DNA of 64,000 nucleotides, from positions 87,920 to 151,919 of the forward strand of contig CANLZL010000007.1 in the NCBI GenBank assembly GCA_947495575.1. The letters run 5' to 3'. The notes beneath the pieces are model-generated. The model was given only the letters and a program-made list of their open reading frames with translations, ran no database searches and had not been told where the DNA came from. The stretch comes from an uncultured Nioella sp. (GTDB taxonomy: Bacteria; Pseudomonadota; Alphaproteobacteria; Rhodobacterales; Rhodobacteraceae). Of this stretch, positions 7,743 to 16,882 are shown one piece after another. Made by a program: the position numbers and the translations under genes. Within the stretch, counting starts at the first letter, position 1; every line of letters begins with the position of its first letter.

Positions 7743-8771
7743 CTATTCCGGTTGTACCAGGGCGGCCTCCCACTCAGCCAAGAACTGACGTCGCTTCAGC
7801 CGATCAAGATAGACCAACAGGCCCGGCCCCAGCTGGATGGGCCGCAAGGCTGCATTTTCTGCAAGTGCGTCCGGCGTGACGCCAGGAAAATTGAAACTGG
7901 TGTCCGACCCGAGCCAACTGGTCTCGATCAGATGATCAATCATCTGACCAGCCAATTCAACTTCGTTGGCTGAGTTTGGAATTAGGGCCGTGCGCAGCAT
8001 GACGGTCGTGAAGTCAGCGGGTGGAATGATGATGATCTGGTCGTGCAGGTCATCTCGTGCGCCTGCATAGCTGCCCAGGACGTTATAGGCGACGGCAATT
8101 TCGCCGCTGGCCACATCGCCGATCATATCAGCCGAACTTGAATACAAGCGGGCCTGCAGGCCGCCCATTAGTTCGGACAAGCGCCAATAGGTCTCAGAAG
8201 TGCGGGCATCCTGTGTTGCGAAGAGGTAACCCGACCCGCTTTCGCGCACGTCATAGGTGCCAATGCGCCCACGGAACATATCCGGGTTATCCCTAAGGAG
8301 CGTTATCAATTCCTGCCGCGTGGTGGGGAGTTCCAGCCCCTGAAACGCGGCCCGTGACAGCACCATGGTGGCTGGCTCCAAGGTGAAGGCAAACACCTGA
8401 TCGTGCCACCGCGCCCAATCGGGCAACGCGCGTGTGAGATCCGAAAAATAGGCATCGGCAAGGCCGTCATTGGCCAGCTTCACCTGCAGATCCATTGCAC
8501 TGGAAATGGCCAGGTCAAATTCTGCCCCTTCCTCTGCCAAAGCTGTCATCACTTCGGATGATGTTACGGCAACATATTCAATGCCAACGCTGGGGTTTGC
8601 ATCCTGAAAGGCGGTGATGATTGGGCTAAAGACGGAGGTGTCGGCAGTAGAAATAATCCGCAGGGTCGGTCCGTCGCCTGCGCCCGGGAAGTCCAAGGTT
8701 TCTTCGATTTCAAACCCAATGGCGGGCAACGCCAACAGAGTCAGCGCAAGGGAATAGATAACTGCACGCAT
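7743..8771 (-). CDS. Periplasmic solute-binding protein linked to a histidine kinase
   Basis: A 342-residue protein with a signal peptide (RAVIYSLALTLLALPAIGF) and the two-lobe fold of ferric-iron/polyamine-type binding proteins: LRIISTADTSVFSPIITAFQ, IEYVAVTSSEVMTALAEEG, FDLAISSAMDLQ and GEIAVAYNVLGSYAG. It has no ABC permease or ATPase nearby. Instead its start overlaps the histidine kinase gene by 31 bases, so it is the third cistron of a regulator-kinase-binding protein operon. It probably presents a ligand to the kinase rather than feeding an importer. Ligand unknown; the divergent tctCBA operon suggests a carboxylate. Confidence 0.85.
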   Translation of the reverse strand: MRAVIYSLALTLLALPAIGFEIEETLDFPGAGDGPTLRIISTADTSVFSPIITAFQDANPSVGIEYVAVTSSEVMTALAEEGAEFDLAISSAMDLQVKLANDGLADAYFSDLTRALPDWARWHDQVFAFTLEPATMVLSRAAFQGLELPTTRQELITLLRDNPDMFRGRIGTYDVRESGSGYLFATQDARTSETYWRLSELMGGLQARLYSSSADMIGDVASGEIAVAYNVLGSYAGARDDLHDQIIIIPPADFTTVMLRTALIPNSANEVELAGQMIDHLIETSWLGSDTSFNFPGVTPDALAENAALRPIQLGPGLLVYLDRLKRRQFLAEWEAALVQPE

Positions 8772-10120
8772 GCGCCACCTCCGTCTGAATGGTTGCTAAT
8801 GACCAAGTGCCCCTGATGGGCGCGTGCGACCTCTTCCGCGATGGTCAGGCCAAGGCCTGAACCGATGGTACCGGCTGCATTTTCGCCACGAGTGAACCGG
8901 CGGGTGAGCTGCGCGTCGGTCGGATCGGGAAAGCCGGCGCCGTGGTCGCGAATGGTGATGATGGCGTTCCCGGATTCGGCGGCAATGCCAACCTCGATCG
9001 GCGTGTCCGAGGGGGCATATTTCACGGCATTATCCAGCAGATTTCGTACGGCGTTCTGGATCAGGATGGGATCGCCCATCACCTCGCAGGGCACCTCTGC
9101 GTTAATTCGAATTGGCATGTCACGCATTTCCGCCACCGGCGACAGCCGCTCGACCAAATCCCGCACAAGGCTGCTCAACTCAACCAGTTGCAGCTCTAAC
9201 TGATCGGCCCTGAGTGAAACCATGGCATGATCCAGCAATTGGCCCGCCGCACGGCTGCTTTCGTCAATTGCGCGGATCATTTCCCTGAGGCTGACCCGGT
9301 TTTCTTCACGGTCGACACGGCGCAGCGTGTTTTCCGCATGGGCGCGGACGGTTGCCAACGGGGTGCGCACACGGTGTGCGGCCTCAGCGATGAAATCCTC
9401 CGTTCGGGTGAACGCCCCAGACAGCCGCGCGATAAGGCTGTTTAATGATCGGACAAGCGGGCGCATTTCGCTGGGCACGTCGGCCACAACCGGCCGCAGA
9501 TCTTGTGGACCGCGACGCGATACCGACCCGGCAAGGCGACTGAGCGAAGATGCAGTGGATTGCCCGGCGAGAACTGCCAGCACTGCGGAGACCGCGAAAA
9601 AGCCAAGCCCCAAGAGTACTGTCATGCGGGAAATCCGGTTCAGAACATCGGCTTGCTCATCGCGGGTTTGGCCAACGGTCACCGTCACCTCAACCGGCTG
9701 ACCGCCATCAGACAAGCGCCGGGTCAAAGTGACTATTCGCAGCGTCTCGGTCCGGTAGGGTACAGTCAGAAACCCGGCCTCCGCACCGTCGCTGCGCGCC
9801 TGCGGAAGATCTTCGTAGCCGGTCAGCAGGTCGCCATCCTGCACGATCTGGTAAAAGACCCGGTCATCGCTGGGATTGTCCAACATAGAGAAGGCGAAAT
9901 AGGGGATATCAATCCAAACCTCGCCATCTTGAATCGTGCTGGCGTCCAGAACGGATCGCGCTGAGGCGAGCAATACTCGGTCTTGCGATTCCGATCCGAT
10001 CTGGCGGGCAAAATTGAACACTATGAAAAACAGGACCAGCGCCAGCACTGCGGCGCTGACAAGGAGTTGCAAAGTTAGTCGACGCCGGATGGAGCTTGAA
10101 GAAGGGCGAAGCAGGCTCAT
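8741..10120 (-). CDS. Sensor histidine kinase, TctE-like
   Basis: A 459-residue inner-membrane kinase. Membrane segments are near residues 16-38 and 165-187, flanking a periplasmic sensor of about 125 residues; a HAMP-like linker follows. His249 in FIAEAAHRVRTPLATVRAH is the phosphorylation site (Arg instead of the usual Glu follows it, as in other TctE proteins). The ATPase part shows NAVRNLLDNAVKYAP, IRDHGAGF and GSGLGLTIAEEVAR. It overlaps the response regulator gene by four bases upstream and the binding-protein gene by 31 downstream. It likely senses a carboxylate to control the divergent tctCBA operon. Confidence 0.93.
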   Translation of the reverse strand: MSLLRPSSSSIRRRLTLQLLVSAAVLALVLFFIVFNFARQIGSESQDRVLLASARSVLDASTIQDGEVWIDIPYFAFSMLDNPSDDRVFYQIVQDGDLLTGYEDLPQARSDGAEAGFLTVPYRTETLRIVTLTRRLSDGGQPVEVTVTVGQTRDEQADVLNRISRMTVLLGLGFFAVSAVLAVLAGQSTASSLSRLAGSVSRRGPQDLRPVVADVPSEMRPLVRSLNSLIARLSGAFTRTEDFIAEAAHRVRTPLATVRAHAENTLRRVDREENRVSLREMIRAIDESSRAAGQLLDHAMVSLRADQLELQLVELSSLVRDLVERLSPVAEMRDMPIRINAEVPCEVMGDPILIQNAVRNLLDNAVKYAPSDTPIEVGIAAESGNAIITIRDHGAGFPDPTDAQLTRRFTRGENAAGTIGSGLGLTIAEEVARAHQGHLVISNHSDGGGACVQLSIPLR

Positions 10121-10782
10121 GGAACGGACAATCTGTAACCCAGACCGCGCACAGTCACGATAGAGACGTCGCTGCCTTCCAAATGTTTTCTGAGCCGCCC
10201 GACATAGACTTCGATGGCGTTTTCCGAGACCTCTTCGTCATAGGAAAACAGGCGGTCGACCAGCTTGGGCTTTGGGATGATTTGGCCGGGGGCGGCGAAA
10301 AAAACTTCCAGCAGCCGCAACTCCCGATTGCGCAGCTCCACTGATTTTCCGGCCACATCCAAGGTGCCCGCCAATCGGTTCAGGCTGGCATTTCCGAATC
10401 GTGTGACATTGGTCGCCGTCCCTGCCTGACGTCGCAATACCGCGCGACAACGAGCCTCCAACTCGGCAAAATCAAACGGTTTGGCGATATAATCGTCGGC
10501 GCCCATATCCAGTGCGCCGACCCGATCCGACACCTCGGACCGCGCCGTCAAAACGATCACAGGAGTAGTCCGCCCGCGGGCCCGATGGGCGTTTAGGAAA
10601 TCCCTGCCATCGCCGTCTGGCAGCATTATATCTAACAAAATCAAGTCGTAATCGGTCGTCGAAATAAATCCGTCTGCGGTTGCCAGGTCGCCGGCATGAT
10701 CCACCACATGGCCGTCCAACGACAGGCGGTCCAACACGGCAGCCGCTAATTGCGGATTATCTTCTACCAGCAGAAATCGCAT
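10117..10782 (-). CDS. OmpR/TctD-type response regulator
   Basis: A 221-residue protein with a receiver domain (acidic residues in LVEDN, phospho-acceptor Asp51 in LILLDIMLPDGDGR, Lys in GADDYIAKPFDF) and a C-terminal winged helix DNA-binding domain (NRELRLLEVFFAAPGQII, ENAIEVYVGRLRKHLE, TVRGLGYRL). The start at 10782 is chosen because the receiver fold begins MRFLLVEDN and AGGAGG lies upstream; the open frame runs much further 5' but not as a sensible protein. It is the first gene of the kinase operon and is divergent from tctC, so the 233-base gap 10783-11015 should carry its target promoter. Confidence 0.93.
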   Translation of the reverse strand: MRFLLVEDNPQLAAAVLDRLSLDGHVVDHAGDLATADGFISTTDYDLILLDIMLPDGDGRDFLNAHRARGRTTPVIVLTARSEVSDRVGALDMGADDYIAKPFDFAELEARCRAVLRRQAGTATNVTRFGNASLNRLAGTLDVAGKSVELRNRELRLLEVFFAAPGQIIPKPKLVDRLFSYDEEVSENAIEVYVGRLRKHLEGSDVSIVTVRGLGYRLSVP

Positions 10783-11015
10783 TAATTGATCGTTCCTCCT
10801 CAAATCCACCGCGTGACAGGACCGTGTCAGGTTCGGGTGCTTCTCTAAGTCATGGGCGGCAGGAGCGCCCTTTGTCAAACGCAAGCGCCACCGCTGGAGG
10901 ACGATGGGCGCGCATGGCGGTTTGAGGGGTTTGTGCTGTGTGACGCAGACATAACTCCCGGCCTTAGAAACCCTGCCCCAAACAAAATTCGAATTGTCAT
11001 CCATGGGAGGAAAAT
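10783..11015. promoter_or_regulatory. Divergent promoter region between the response regulator operon and tctCBA
   Basis: This 233-base region separates divergent start codons and must drive both operons. GGGAGG at 11005-11010 is the tctC ribosome binding site. I could not identify a convincing direct repeat for the OmpR-type regulator by eye, and no short gene was seen. Confidence 0.5.
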
Positions 11016-12002
11016 ATGACAAAACTGAACCTGACACGCCGGACGATTATGGCGGCAGCTGTGGCAACACTCGGCCTCGGCTCACCTGCTCTGGCCGATG
11101 GGCATCAGATGCTGGATAGCATCCACTTCCTGATTCCCGGCGGCGCAGGCGGCGGCTGGGACGGCACCGCGCGTGGCACTGGCGAGGCATTGACCAATGC
11201 TGGCCTTGTCGGCTCGGCGAGCTACGAGAATATGTCCGGCGGCGGCGGCGGAGTTGCCATCGGCTTCCTGATTGAAAACGCAGAAAGCCAGCACGGCACG
11301 CTTATGGTGAATTCCACCCCGATCGTGATCCGCTCCTTGACCGGCGTTTTCCCTCATAACTTCCGTGACCTGACCCTGATCGCGGGCACCATTGGTGACT
11401 ATGCTGCACTCGTGGTGAACGCAGACAGCCCGATCCAGAACATGGACGATCTGATTGCATCGTTTGAGGCGGATCCCGGTGCGACCGCGATTGGTGGTGG
11501 ATCGGTTCCCGGTGGTATGGATCACCTTGTCGCGGCAATGGCGATGCAAGCCGCTGGTCAGGATCCACTGGACATTCGTTATGTCGCCTATGACGCAGGC
11601 GCCGCCGCAATGGCCGCCCTTCTGGCGGGTGAAATCGTTGCGATTTCTACCGGATTCTCTGAAGCGGTCGATATGGCCAATGCAGGTGAGGCCCGTATCA
11701 TTGGCGTAACTTCGCCCGAACGTGTGCCTGCGGCCCCCGACGCGATGACACTGGTTGAGCAAGGCATCGACACAACTTTCGTCAACTGGCGTGGCTTCTT
11801 TGGTGCACCTGGCATGCCGGATGACACGGCTCAGGCCTATCGCGACACGCTGGCTGCGATGTACGAGACCGACGACTGGGGCGCCGTGCGTGACCGCAAT
11901 GGTTGGGTCGACATCCACAATTCCGGCGACGATTTCCTGACCTTCCTGGAAGCACAGGAAGAGGCAATCGGTGATCTGATGCGGACACTCGGCTTCCTGT
12001 AA
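11016..12002 (+). CDS. tctC: TTT transporter periplasmic substrate-binding protein TctC
   Basis: A 328-residue Bug/TctC family receptor. The N-terminus (TRRTIMAAAVATLGLGSPALA, a twin-arginine-like export signal) precedes a mature protein with the family's signatures: HFLIPGGAGGGWDGTARG at the ligand loop, GGSVPGGMDHLVAAM and SFTVNWRG-type FVNWRGFFGAPGMP. It captures a carboxylate in the periplasm for the TctBA membrane complex encoded just downstream. The ligand cannot be read from sequence. GGGAGG five bases before ATG supports the start. A hairpin with a T-run follows the stop, probably keeping the receptor more abundant than the permease. Confidence 0.95.
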   Translation: MTKLNLTRRTIMAAAVATLGLGSPALADGHQMLDSIHFLIPGGAGGGWDGTARGTGEALTNAGLVGSASYENMSGGGGGVAIGFLIENAESQHGTLMVNSTPIVIRSLTGVFPHNFRDLTLIAGTIGDYAALVVNADSPIQNMDDLIASFEADPGATAIGGGSVPGGMDHLVAAMAMQAAGQDPLDIRYVAYDAGAAAMAALLAGEIVAISTGFSEAVDMANAGEARIIGVTSPERVPAAPDAMTLVEQGIDTTFVNWRGFFGAPGMPDDTAQAYRDTLAAMYETDDWGAVRDRNGWVDIHNSGDDFLTFLEAQEEAIGDLMRTLGFL

Positions 12003-12015
12003 AGCCAAAACTACC

Positions 12016-12057
12016 GGCCCGTGCCTGCACTTCTTGTGTGCTGGCGCGGGCCTTTTT
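12016..12057 (+). terminator. Intra-operon hairpin terminator/attenuator between tctC and tctB
   Basis: A 15-base arm starting GGCCCGTGCC at 12016 pairs with the arm ending GGCGCGGGCC at 12052 (one T-T mismatch, one G-T wobble), followed by TTTTT. Partial termination here is a familiar way to express the binding protein in excess of the permease. Confidence 0.75.
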
Positions 12058-12120
12058 CTAAGCCGCGAGGCCCTCGGGACGGGTCCGGCAGTTTCTTGTC
12101 AAAAGCGAGGAGGGGGAGCC

Positions 12121-12606
12121 ATGGCGCTCGACCGATGGATTGCACTGGTGATCCTTATGATATGCTTGGCCTATGGCTATGGCGCGTTTTTCACGATGGA
12201 TGGCAGCCTGCCACCCTTCATGCAGCGTAACCCGGTTTGGCCGTCGACCTTCCCTAAGGTTCTGGCTGTGCTCGCCATCGCAACCTCATTGGTCATTGTT
12301 CTTGGTCTTGAGAAATCGACCGAAGAAAAGGTCCCCGAGATCAACTATCGCCGCCTTGGTGACTATCACCTTGGCCAGGCACTAATGCTGCTTGGCCTCA
12401 TGGTGCTCTACGCATTGATGCTGCGCCCGGCGGGTTTCCTGATCTCGACATCTGTCTTTCTGATCGGCGGATCGTTCATCCTGGGTGAGCGCAAATTTCA
12501 ATACATGGTCCCGATTGCCCTCTTGGCGACAGGGATCGTCTGGTATCTGGTGCAGGTGGTGCTTGGCATCTTCCTGCGCCCCATGCCGTTTTTCATGGGG
12601 GTGTAA
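12121..12606 (+). CDS. tctB: TTT transporter small membrane subunit TctB
   Basis: A 161-residue protein with four membrane segments (LDRWIALVILMICLAYGYG, TFPKVLAVLAIATSLVIVLG, GQALMLLGLMVLYALMLRPA and the last two after ISTSVFLIGGSFILG). This is the usual size and layout of TctB, the poorly conserved small subunit of TTT importers. The start at 12121 is preceded by AGGAGGGGG; the open frame extends upstream through the terminator hairpin and is not credible there. Only three bases separate it from tctA. Confidence 0.92.
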   Translation: MALDRWIALVILMICLAYGYGAFFTMDGSLPPFMQRNPVWPSTFPKVLAVLAIATSLVIVLGLEKSTEEKVPEINYRRLGDYHLGQALMLLGLMVLYALMLRPAGFLISTSVFLIGGSFILGERKFQYMVPIALLATGIVWYLVQVVLGIFLRPMPFFMGV

Positions 12607-12609
12607 GAC

Positions 12610-14127
12610 ATGTTAGAAGGCATCATGATGGGCCTATCGACGGCCTTTTCCCTCACTAACCTTTTAATGGTCATTGGTGGCTGCCTGATCGGGACATTCA
12701 TCGGCATGTTGCCCGGCCTTGGCCCGATGTCGATCATCGCGATTATGATCCCGGTGGCTATCACTATCGGTGATCCTTCCGCAGCGCTTATCCTGCTGGC
12801 CGGTGTTTATTATGGCGCTGTCTTTGGTGGCTCCACATCGTCGATCCTGATCAACGCGCCGGGGGTCGCCTCGACCGTTGCGACCAGTTTCGATGGCTAT
12901 CCCATGGCGCGTCAAGGTAAGGCTGGTAAGGCTCTGACCATCGCCGCGATCTCATCCTTTTGCGGCGGCACAATTGGCGCCATTCTGCTGATGGCCTTCG
13001 CCCCGGCGCTGGCCACCGTCGCGCTCCTTTTTCACAGCTCTGAGTATTTTGCGCTTATGGTTGTGGGCTTGTCTGCCATAGCGGCCTTTGCCGGTACAGG
13101 CAATGTCGCCAAAGCCGTCCTGATGACCCTCCTGGGTCTTATTATGGCAACGATAGGCGAAGGCGCCCAGTTCTCCATGCCCCGCTTCACCATGGGGCTG
13201 ATGGATCTGCAGTCGGGCTTCAGTTTCATCACGCTGGCGATGGCAATGTTTGCTCTGCCAGAGGCGCTTTACCTTGTGCTTGATCCGTCGCGATCCGCCT
13301 CGGAAAGTGGCGGCGGCGAGATCAAGGATCTGCGCATCACCCGTGAAGAGGCGAAAGCCATAGCTCCGGTTATTGGACGACAGTCCATCCAGGGCTTCCT
13401 GATCGGGGTGTTGCCGGGGGCAGGGGCCACGATTGCGTCCTTCCTTGGTTACGCAGTGGAACGCAACATCGCCACGAAAGAAGAGCAGGAGATGTTCGGA
13501 AAAGGCTCGGCCAAAGGCATTGCGGCACCAGAAAGCGCCAACAACGCGGCCTGTACCGGATCGTTCGTGCCTTTGCTGACGCTCGGCATTCCGGGCTCTG
13601 GCACCACGGCGATCCTGTTGGGTGCGCTTATTGCGCTCAACGTAACACCCGGACCGCGCCTGATGATTGATGAGCCGCAGATCTTCTGGGCCGTGATCAT
13701 CTCGATGTATCTCGGCAACCTGGTGCTTTTGATCCTGAACCTGCCGCTTATTCCCTATATCGCCAAGATCCTTGCGGTCCCACGCAACTACCTGATCCCC
13801 TTCATCCTCTTCTTCACGTTGATGGGCTCTTATATCGGGCAGAACAACTCGACCGAACTTTTGATCCTTGTCGGATTCGGAATTTGCGCGACCGTTCTGC
13901 GGTTTGCAGATTACCCGCTGGCGCCGCTTTTGATCGGGTTCATCCTTGGCACGATGTTGGAGGACAACTTCAGCCGCGCGATGCAGCTTTATGATGGGCC
14001 GGGCTTCATTCTTGAGCGTCCGATGACCCTTGGTCTTCTGGTCATTGCGGTCATTCTCGTGGTCCTGCCCAGCTACCGGGCACGTCGCGCCCGTGCGCGG
14101 GCCGAGGGCGTGGCAGACGGCGATTGA
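12610..14127 (+). CDS. tctA: TTT transporter large permease TctA
   Basis: A 505-residue permease with about 12 membrane segments. The two family repeats are visible: IGTFIGMLPGLGPMSIIAIM with the GAVFGGSTSSILINAPG loop in the first half, and IGVLPGAGATIASFLGYAVE with APESANNAACTGSFVPLLTL in the second. It forms the channel of the secondary transporter with TctB and is fed by TctC. Length is normal for the family. The downstream hairpin at 14148-14178 ends the operon. Confidence 0.96.
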   Translation: MLEGIMMGLSTAFSLTNLLMVIGGCLIGTFIGMLPGLGPMSIIAIMIPVAITIGDPSAALILLAGVYYGAVFGGSTSSILINAPGVASTVATSFDGYPMARQGKAGKALTIAAISSFCGGTIGAILLMAFAPALATVALLFHSSEYFALMVVGLSAIAAFAGTGNVAKAVLMTLLGLIMATIGEGAQFSMPRFTMGLMDLQSGFSFITLAMAMFALPEALYLVLDPSRSASESGGGEIKDLRITREEAKAIAPVIGRQSIQGFLIGVLPGAGATIASFLGYAVERNIATKEEQEMFGKGSAKGIAAPESANNAACTGSFVPLLTLGIPGSGTTAILLGALIALNVTPGPRLMIDEPQIFWAVIISMYLGNLVLLILNLPLIPYIAKILAVPRNYLIPFILFFTLMGSYIGQNNSTELLILVGFGICATVLRFADYPLAPLLIGFILGTMLEDNFSRAMQLYDGPGFILERPMTLGLLVIAVILVVLPSYRARRARARAEGVADGD

Positions 14128-14147
14128 TCCCCTCAGAAAAGACAAAT

Positions 14148-14178
14148 AGAGGGGCGGCCCAACTGGTGTCGCCCTTCT
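14148..14178. terminator. Bidirectional terminator between tctA and the VOC gene
   Basis: AGAGGGGCG pairs with CGCCCTTCT across a 13-base loop, with ATTTT after it on the plus strand and a T-rich run on the minus strand. It sits between two convergent genes. Confidence 0.5.
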
Positions 14179-14190
14179 CATTTTGGCGGT

Positions 14191-14772
14191 TCAATAAGGG
14201 TGTTTTGGCCCGCGATCTTCAGACAGAGATTGCTGGCGGCGTTCAACCAGCATCTCGATAGCGTCGGCCAGATGCCCTTCCTGGATGTTGTAATCGCCAC
14301 GCGCCACGCGCAACCGGTGCGCCTCGATCATCACATCGGCATGCGAACAGCCAAAGGGCGGCTCGAACTTGTAGCAAGCCAATTCAATCAAGAGGCCCAT
14401 CGGATCAGTGAAATAGATCGAGTCCATAAACCCGCGGTCTTTCACGCCGGTGTGTTCGATCCCTCTTTCGTCCAACCTCCCGACGGCCATTAGGAAAGAT
14501 GCGCGACTGACGTTAAACGCCAGGTGATGCACACAGCCCGGATCCATCGGTGTGCGCGCCGGATCAGCTTTGCGGGTCTCATTGGTAAAGACCGTGATTA
14601 GCCGCCCGTCCCCGGGATCGAAATAGAGATGGCCTTGGTTGGGATCATCCAGATTTGGCTGGTCAAAGATAAAGGGCATACCCAATAGCCCTTCCCAGAA
14701 ATCAATCGAAGTCTGTCTGTCCGCACCGGTCAGAGTGATGTGATGAACGCCTTGAGCTTGGATCTTCTTCAT
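14191..14772 (-). CDS. VOC (glyoxalase/dioxygenase) superfamily protein
   Basis: A 193-residue protein made of two beta-alpha-beta-beta-beta units. Metal-ligand-type residues are visible: His in VHHITLTGADRQTSIDFW, His in CVHHLAFNVS and Glu in DPMGLLIELACYKF, the pattern of ring-cleaving dioxygenases and glyoxalases. A basic/acidic C-terminal tail of about 40 residues (GGHLADAIEMLVERR-like) is extra. The start at 14772 is set by GGAGGAGGG upstream. Substrate is unknown; it is convergent with tctCBA and may not belong to it functionally. Confidence 0.85.
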   Translation of the reverse strand: MKKIQAQGVHHITLTGADRQTSIDFWEGLLGMPFIFDQPNLDDPNQGHLYFDPGDGRLITVFTNETRKADPARTPMDPGCVHHLAFNVSRASFLMAVGRLDERGIEHTGVKDRGFMDSIYFTDPMGLLIELACYKFEPPFGCSHADVMIEAHRLRVARGDYNIQEGHLADAIEMLVERRQQSLSEDRGPKHPY

Positions 14773-14832
14773 GTCGCGCCCTCCTCCAGAAAGGTTAGGT
14801 CGGCAAACCCCAAAGGTCACGCTTCTTCTTTG

Positions 14833-14899
14833 TGCAAATACCCTGGGGCAGCGCGAGGGGGCAGAGCCCTCTCGCATCGGTCGCCGCCAAAGGCGGCGA
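14833..14899. repeat. Intergenic palindromic repeat of the type common in Rhodobacteraceae
   Basis: The stretch CAAATACCCTGGGGCAG followed by a GCGAGGGGG/AGCCCTCTCGC hairpin resembles, from memory, a short repeat frequently found between genes in this family. A second perfect hairpin TCGCCGCC-AAA-GGCGGCGA at 14881-14899 adjoins it. It lies between the typA end and the VOC gene start; it may act as terminator for typA or simply be a repeat. Confidence 0.4.
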
Positions 14900-14970
14900 A
14901 ACCGGTGATGGTCGGTCATTCCAGAACGAAATGAGGCCGGCCATTATGAACTATGAAGACCGGTCTGGTC

Positions 14971-16788
14971 TCAATCGGCCGCACGCGAAGCGCGCTTGCG
15001 TTCATGCGGGTCGAGGTGGCGTTTGCGCAAACGAATGGCGTTGGGGGTCACTTCCACCAGTTCGTCATCGTCGATATAGGCAATCGCCTGTTCCAGAGAC
15101 ATGGTCACAGGCGTTGTCAGACGAACCGCCTCGTCGGTTCCCGATGCCCGCACGTTGGTCAGTTTTTTGCCCTTCAGCGGGTTCACTTCCAGATCGTTTT
15201 CGCGGCTATGCTCGCCGATGATCATACCTTGGTACACTGGTGCCTGGGCGCCAATGAACATCTTGCCACGATCCTCGAGGTTCCAAAGCGCGTAGGCTAC
15301 TGAAGTACCGTTCTCCATGGAAATCAGAACACCAGCTCGACGGCCCGGGATCGGACCTTTGAACGCGGCCCATTCGTGGAACACCCGGTTCAAAACACCT
15401 GTCCCGCGCGTGTCGGTCAGAAACTCACCATGATAGCCAATAAGGCCACGCGACGGTACATGGGCGATGATGCGGGTCTTGCCGCCGTTCTGGCGCATCT
15501 CGACCAGGTCACCTTTACGGGCACCGGTCAGTTTTTCGATTACAGCACCGGAATACTCGTCATCGACGTCGATCGTCACTTCTTCGATCGGTTCCAGTTT
15601 GCCATCGCCCTCATCACGGAACAGAACCTGAGGGCGCGAGATGCTGAGCTCGAACCCTTCACGACGCATGTTCTCGATCAGAACACCCATCTGCAATTCG
15701 CCTCGACCTGCAACTTCAAATGCTTCGCCGCCGGGGGTGTCGCTGATTTTGATTGCGACGTTGGATTCGGCTTCTTTCATCAAACGTTCGCGGATGACAC
15801 GCGATTGGACTTTCTTGCCATCGCGACCGGCCAAGGGGCTGTCATTGATGCCAAAAGTCACCGTGATGGTGGGCGGGTCGATGGGTTGCGCTTCCAGCGG
15901 CTCATCCACGGCCAGGGCACAGATCGTGTCGGCCACGGTTGCTTTGGACATACCGGCAAGCGAGACAATGTCGCCTGCCTGCGCCTCTTCGATATCCTGC
16001 TGTGCCAGACCGCGGAAGGCCTGAATGCGGGTGACGCGGAAGCGTTCGATGTTTTCGCCGAGACGGCTGAGCGCCTGAACGGTTGCCCCAACTTTTAGGC
16101 GGCCGGATTCAACCCGGCCGGTCAGCAGGCGACCCACAAAGGCGTCAGCACCAAGTGTGGTGGCGAGCATGCGGAAATCATCGTCCTTGGCTTTCAGCTG
16201 TTTCGGTTCGGGCACGTGATTGACGATCAGGTTGAACAGAGCGTGCAGATCCTTGCGCGGGCCATCCAGTTCAGCATCGGCCCAACCGGCCCGGCCAGAG
16301 GCATACATATGCGGGAAATCGAGTTGATCTTCTGACGCGTCCAGCGAGGCAAAGAGGTCAAAAACTTCATCCAGTGCGCGATCAGGTTCGGCGTCGGGTT
16401 TGTCGACCTTGTTCAACACAACGATTGGGCGCAGCCCAAGGGCCAACGCTTTCGAGGTTACGAATTTGGTCTGAGGCATCGGGCCTTCAGCGGCATCCAC
16501 CAACAGCACAACACCATCAACCATGGACAGTATCCGCTCGACCTCGCCGCCGAAATCGGCGTGGCCGGGTGTGTCGACGATGTTGATGCGGGTGCCCTTC
16601 CATTCCACGCTGGTGGGCTTGGCGAAAATCGTAATTCCGCGCTCGCGCTCCAGATCGTTCGAGTCCATCGCCCGTTCGGCTACGGCCTGATTTTCGCGGA
16701 AAGCGCCGGATTGTTTCAGAAGTTCATCAACCAGGGTCGTTTTGCCGTGGTCAACGTGAGCGATAATCGCAATATTGCGAAGGTCCAT
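14971..16788 (-). CDS. typA: Ribosome-associated GTPase TypA/BipA
   Basis: A 605-residue translational GTPase, the standard length. Switch and nucleotide motifs are complete: [19 protein letters not shown] (G1), [10 protein letters not shown] (G2), [12 protein letters not shown] (G3), [10 protein letters not shown] (G4). Domains II and III and the TypA-specific C-terminal domain follow. It binds the 70S ribosome and is involved in stress adaptation and ribosome assembly at low temperature. The start at 16788 gives [14 protein letters not shown], the usual N-terminus; the upstream 21 residues in the open frame are not family-like. Confidence 0.97.
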   Translation of the reverse strand: MDLRNIAIIAHVDHGKTTLVDELLKQSGAFRENQAVAERAMDSNDLERERGITIFAKPTSVEWKGTRINIVDTPGHADFGGEVERILSMVDGVVLLVDAAEGPMPQTKFVTSKALALGLRPIVVLNKVDKPDAEPDRALDEVFDLFASLDASEDQLDFPHMYASGRAGWADAELDGPRKDLHALFNLIVNHVPEPKQLKAKDDDFRMLATTLGADAFVGRLLTGRVESGRLKVGATVQALSRLGENIERFRVTRIQAFRGLAQQDIEEAQAGDIVSLAGMSKATVADTICALAVDEPLEAQPIDPPTITVTFGINDSPLAGRDGKKVQSRVIRERLMKEAESNVAIKISDTPGGEAFEVAGRGELQMGVLIENMRREGFELSISRPQVLFRDEGDGKLEPIEEVTIDVDDEYSGAVIEKLTGARKGDLVEMRQNGGKTRIIAHVPSRGLIGYHGEFLTDTRGTGVLNRVFHEWAAFKGPIPGRRAGVLISMENGTSVAYALWNLEDRGKMFIGAQAPVYQGMIIGEHSRENDLEVNPLKGKKLTNVRASGTDEAVRLTTPVTMSLEQAIAYIDDDELVEVTPNAIRLRKRHLDPHERKRASRAAD

Positions 16789-16882
16789 AGGGCGCGTCCA
16801 AATTCGGGAAATAACATGTGTTGCCGCGCGCGATATCGCAGCCCGGGCCAAAAGGCTATAGCAAAGCGTGCTTTTGCGACGA

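Noticed and set aside
12952..14181. 409-codon open frame antisense to tctA
   Set aside because: Rich in Arg, His and Gln as expected from the reverse of hydrophobic codons; tctA is unambiguous.
14833..14899. tRNA or small RNA gene
   Set aside because: Two adjacent hairpins are seen but no cloverleaf, anticodon arm or CCA end; an intergenic repeat fits better.
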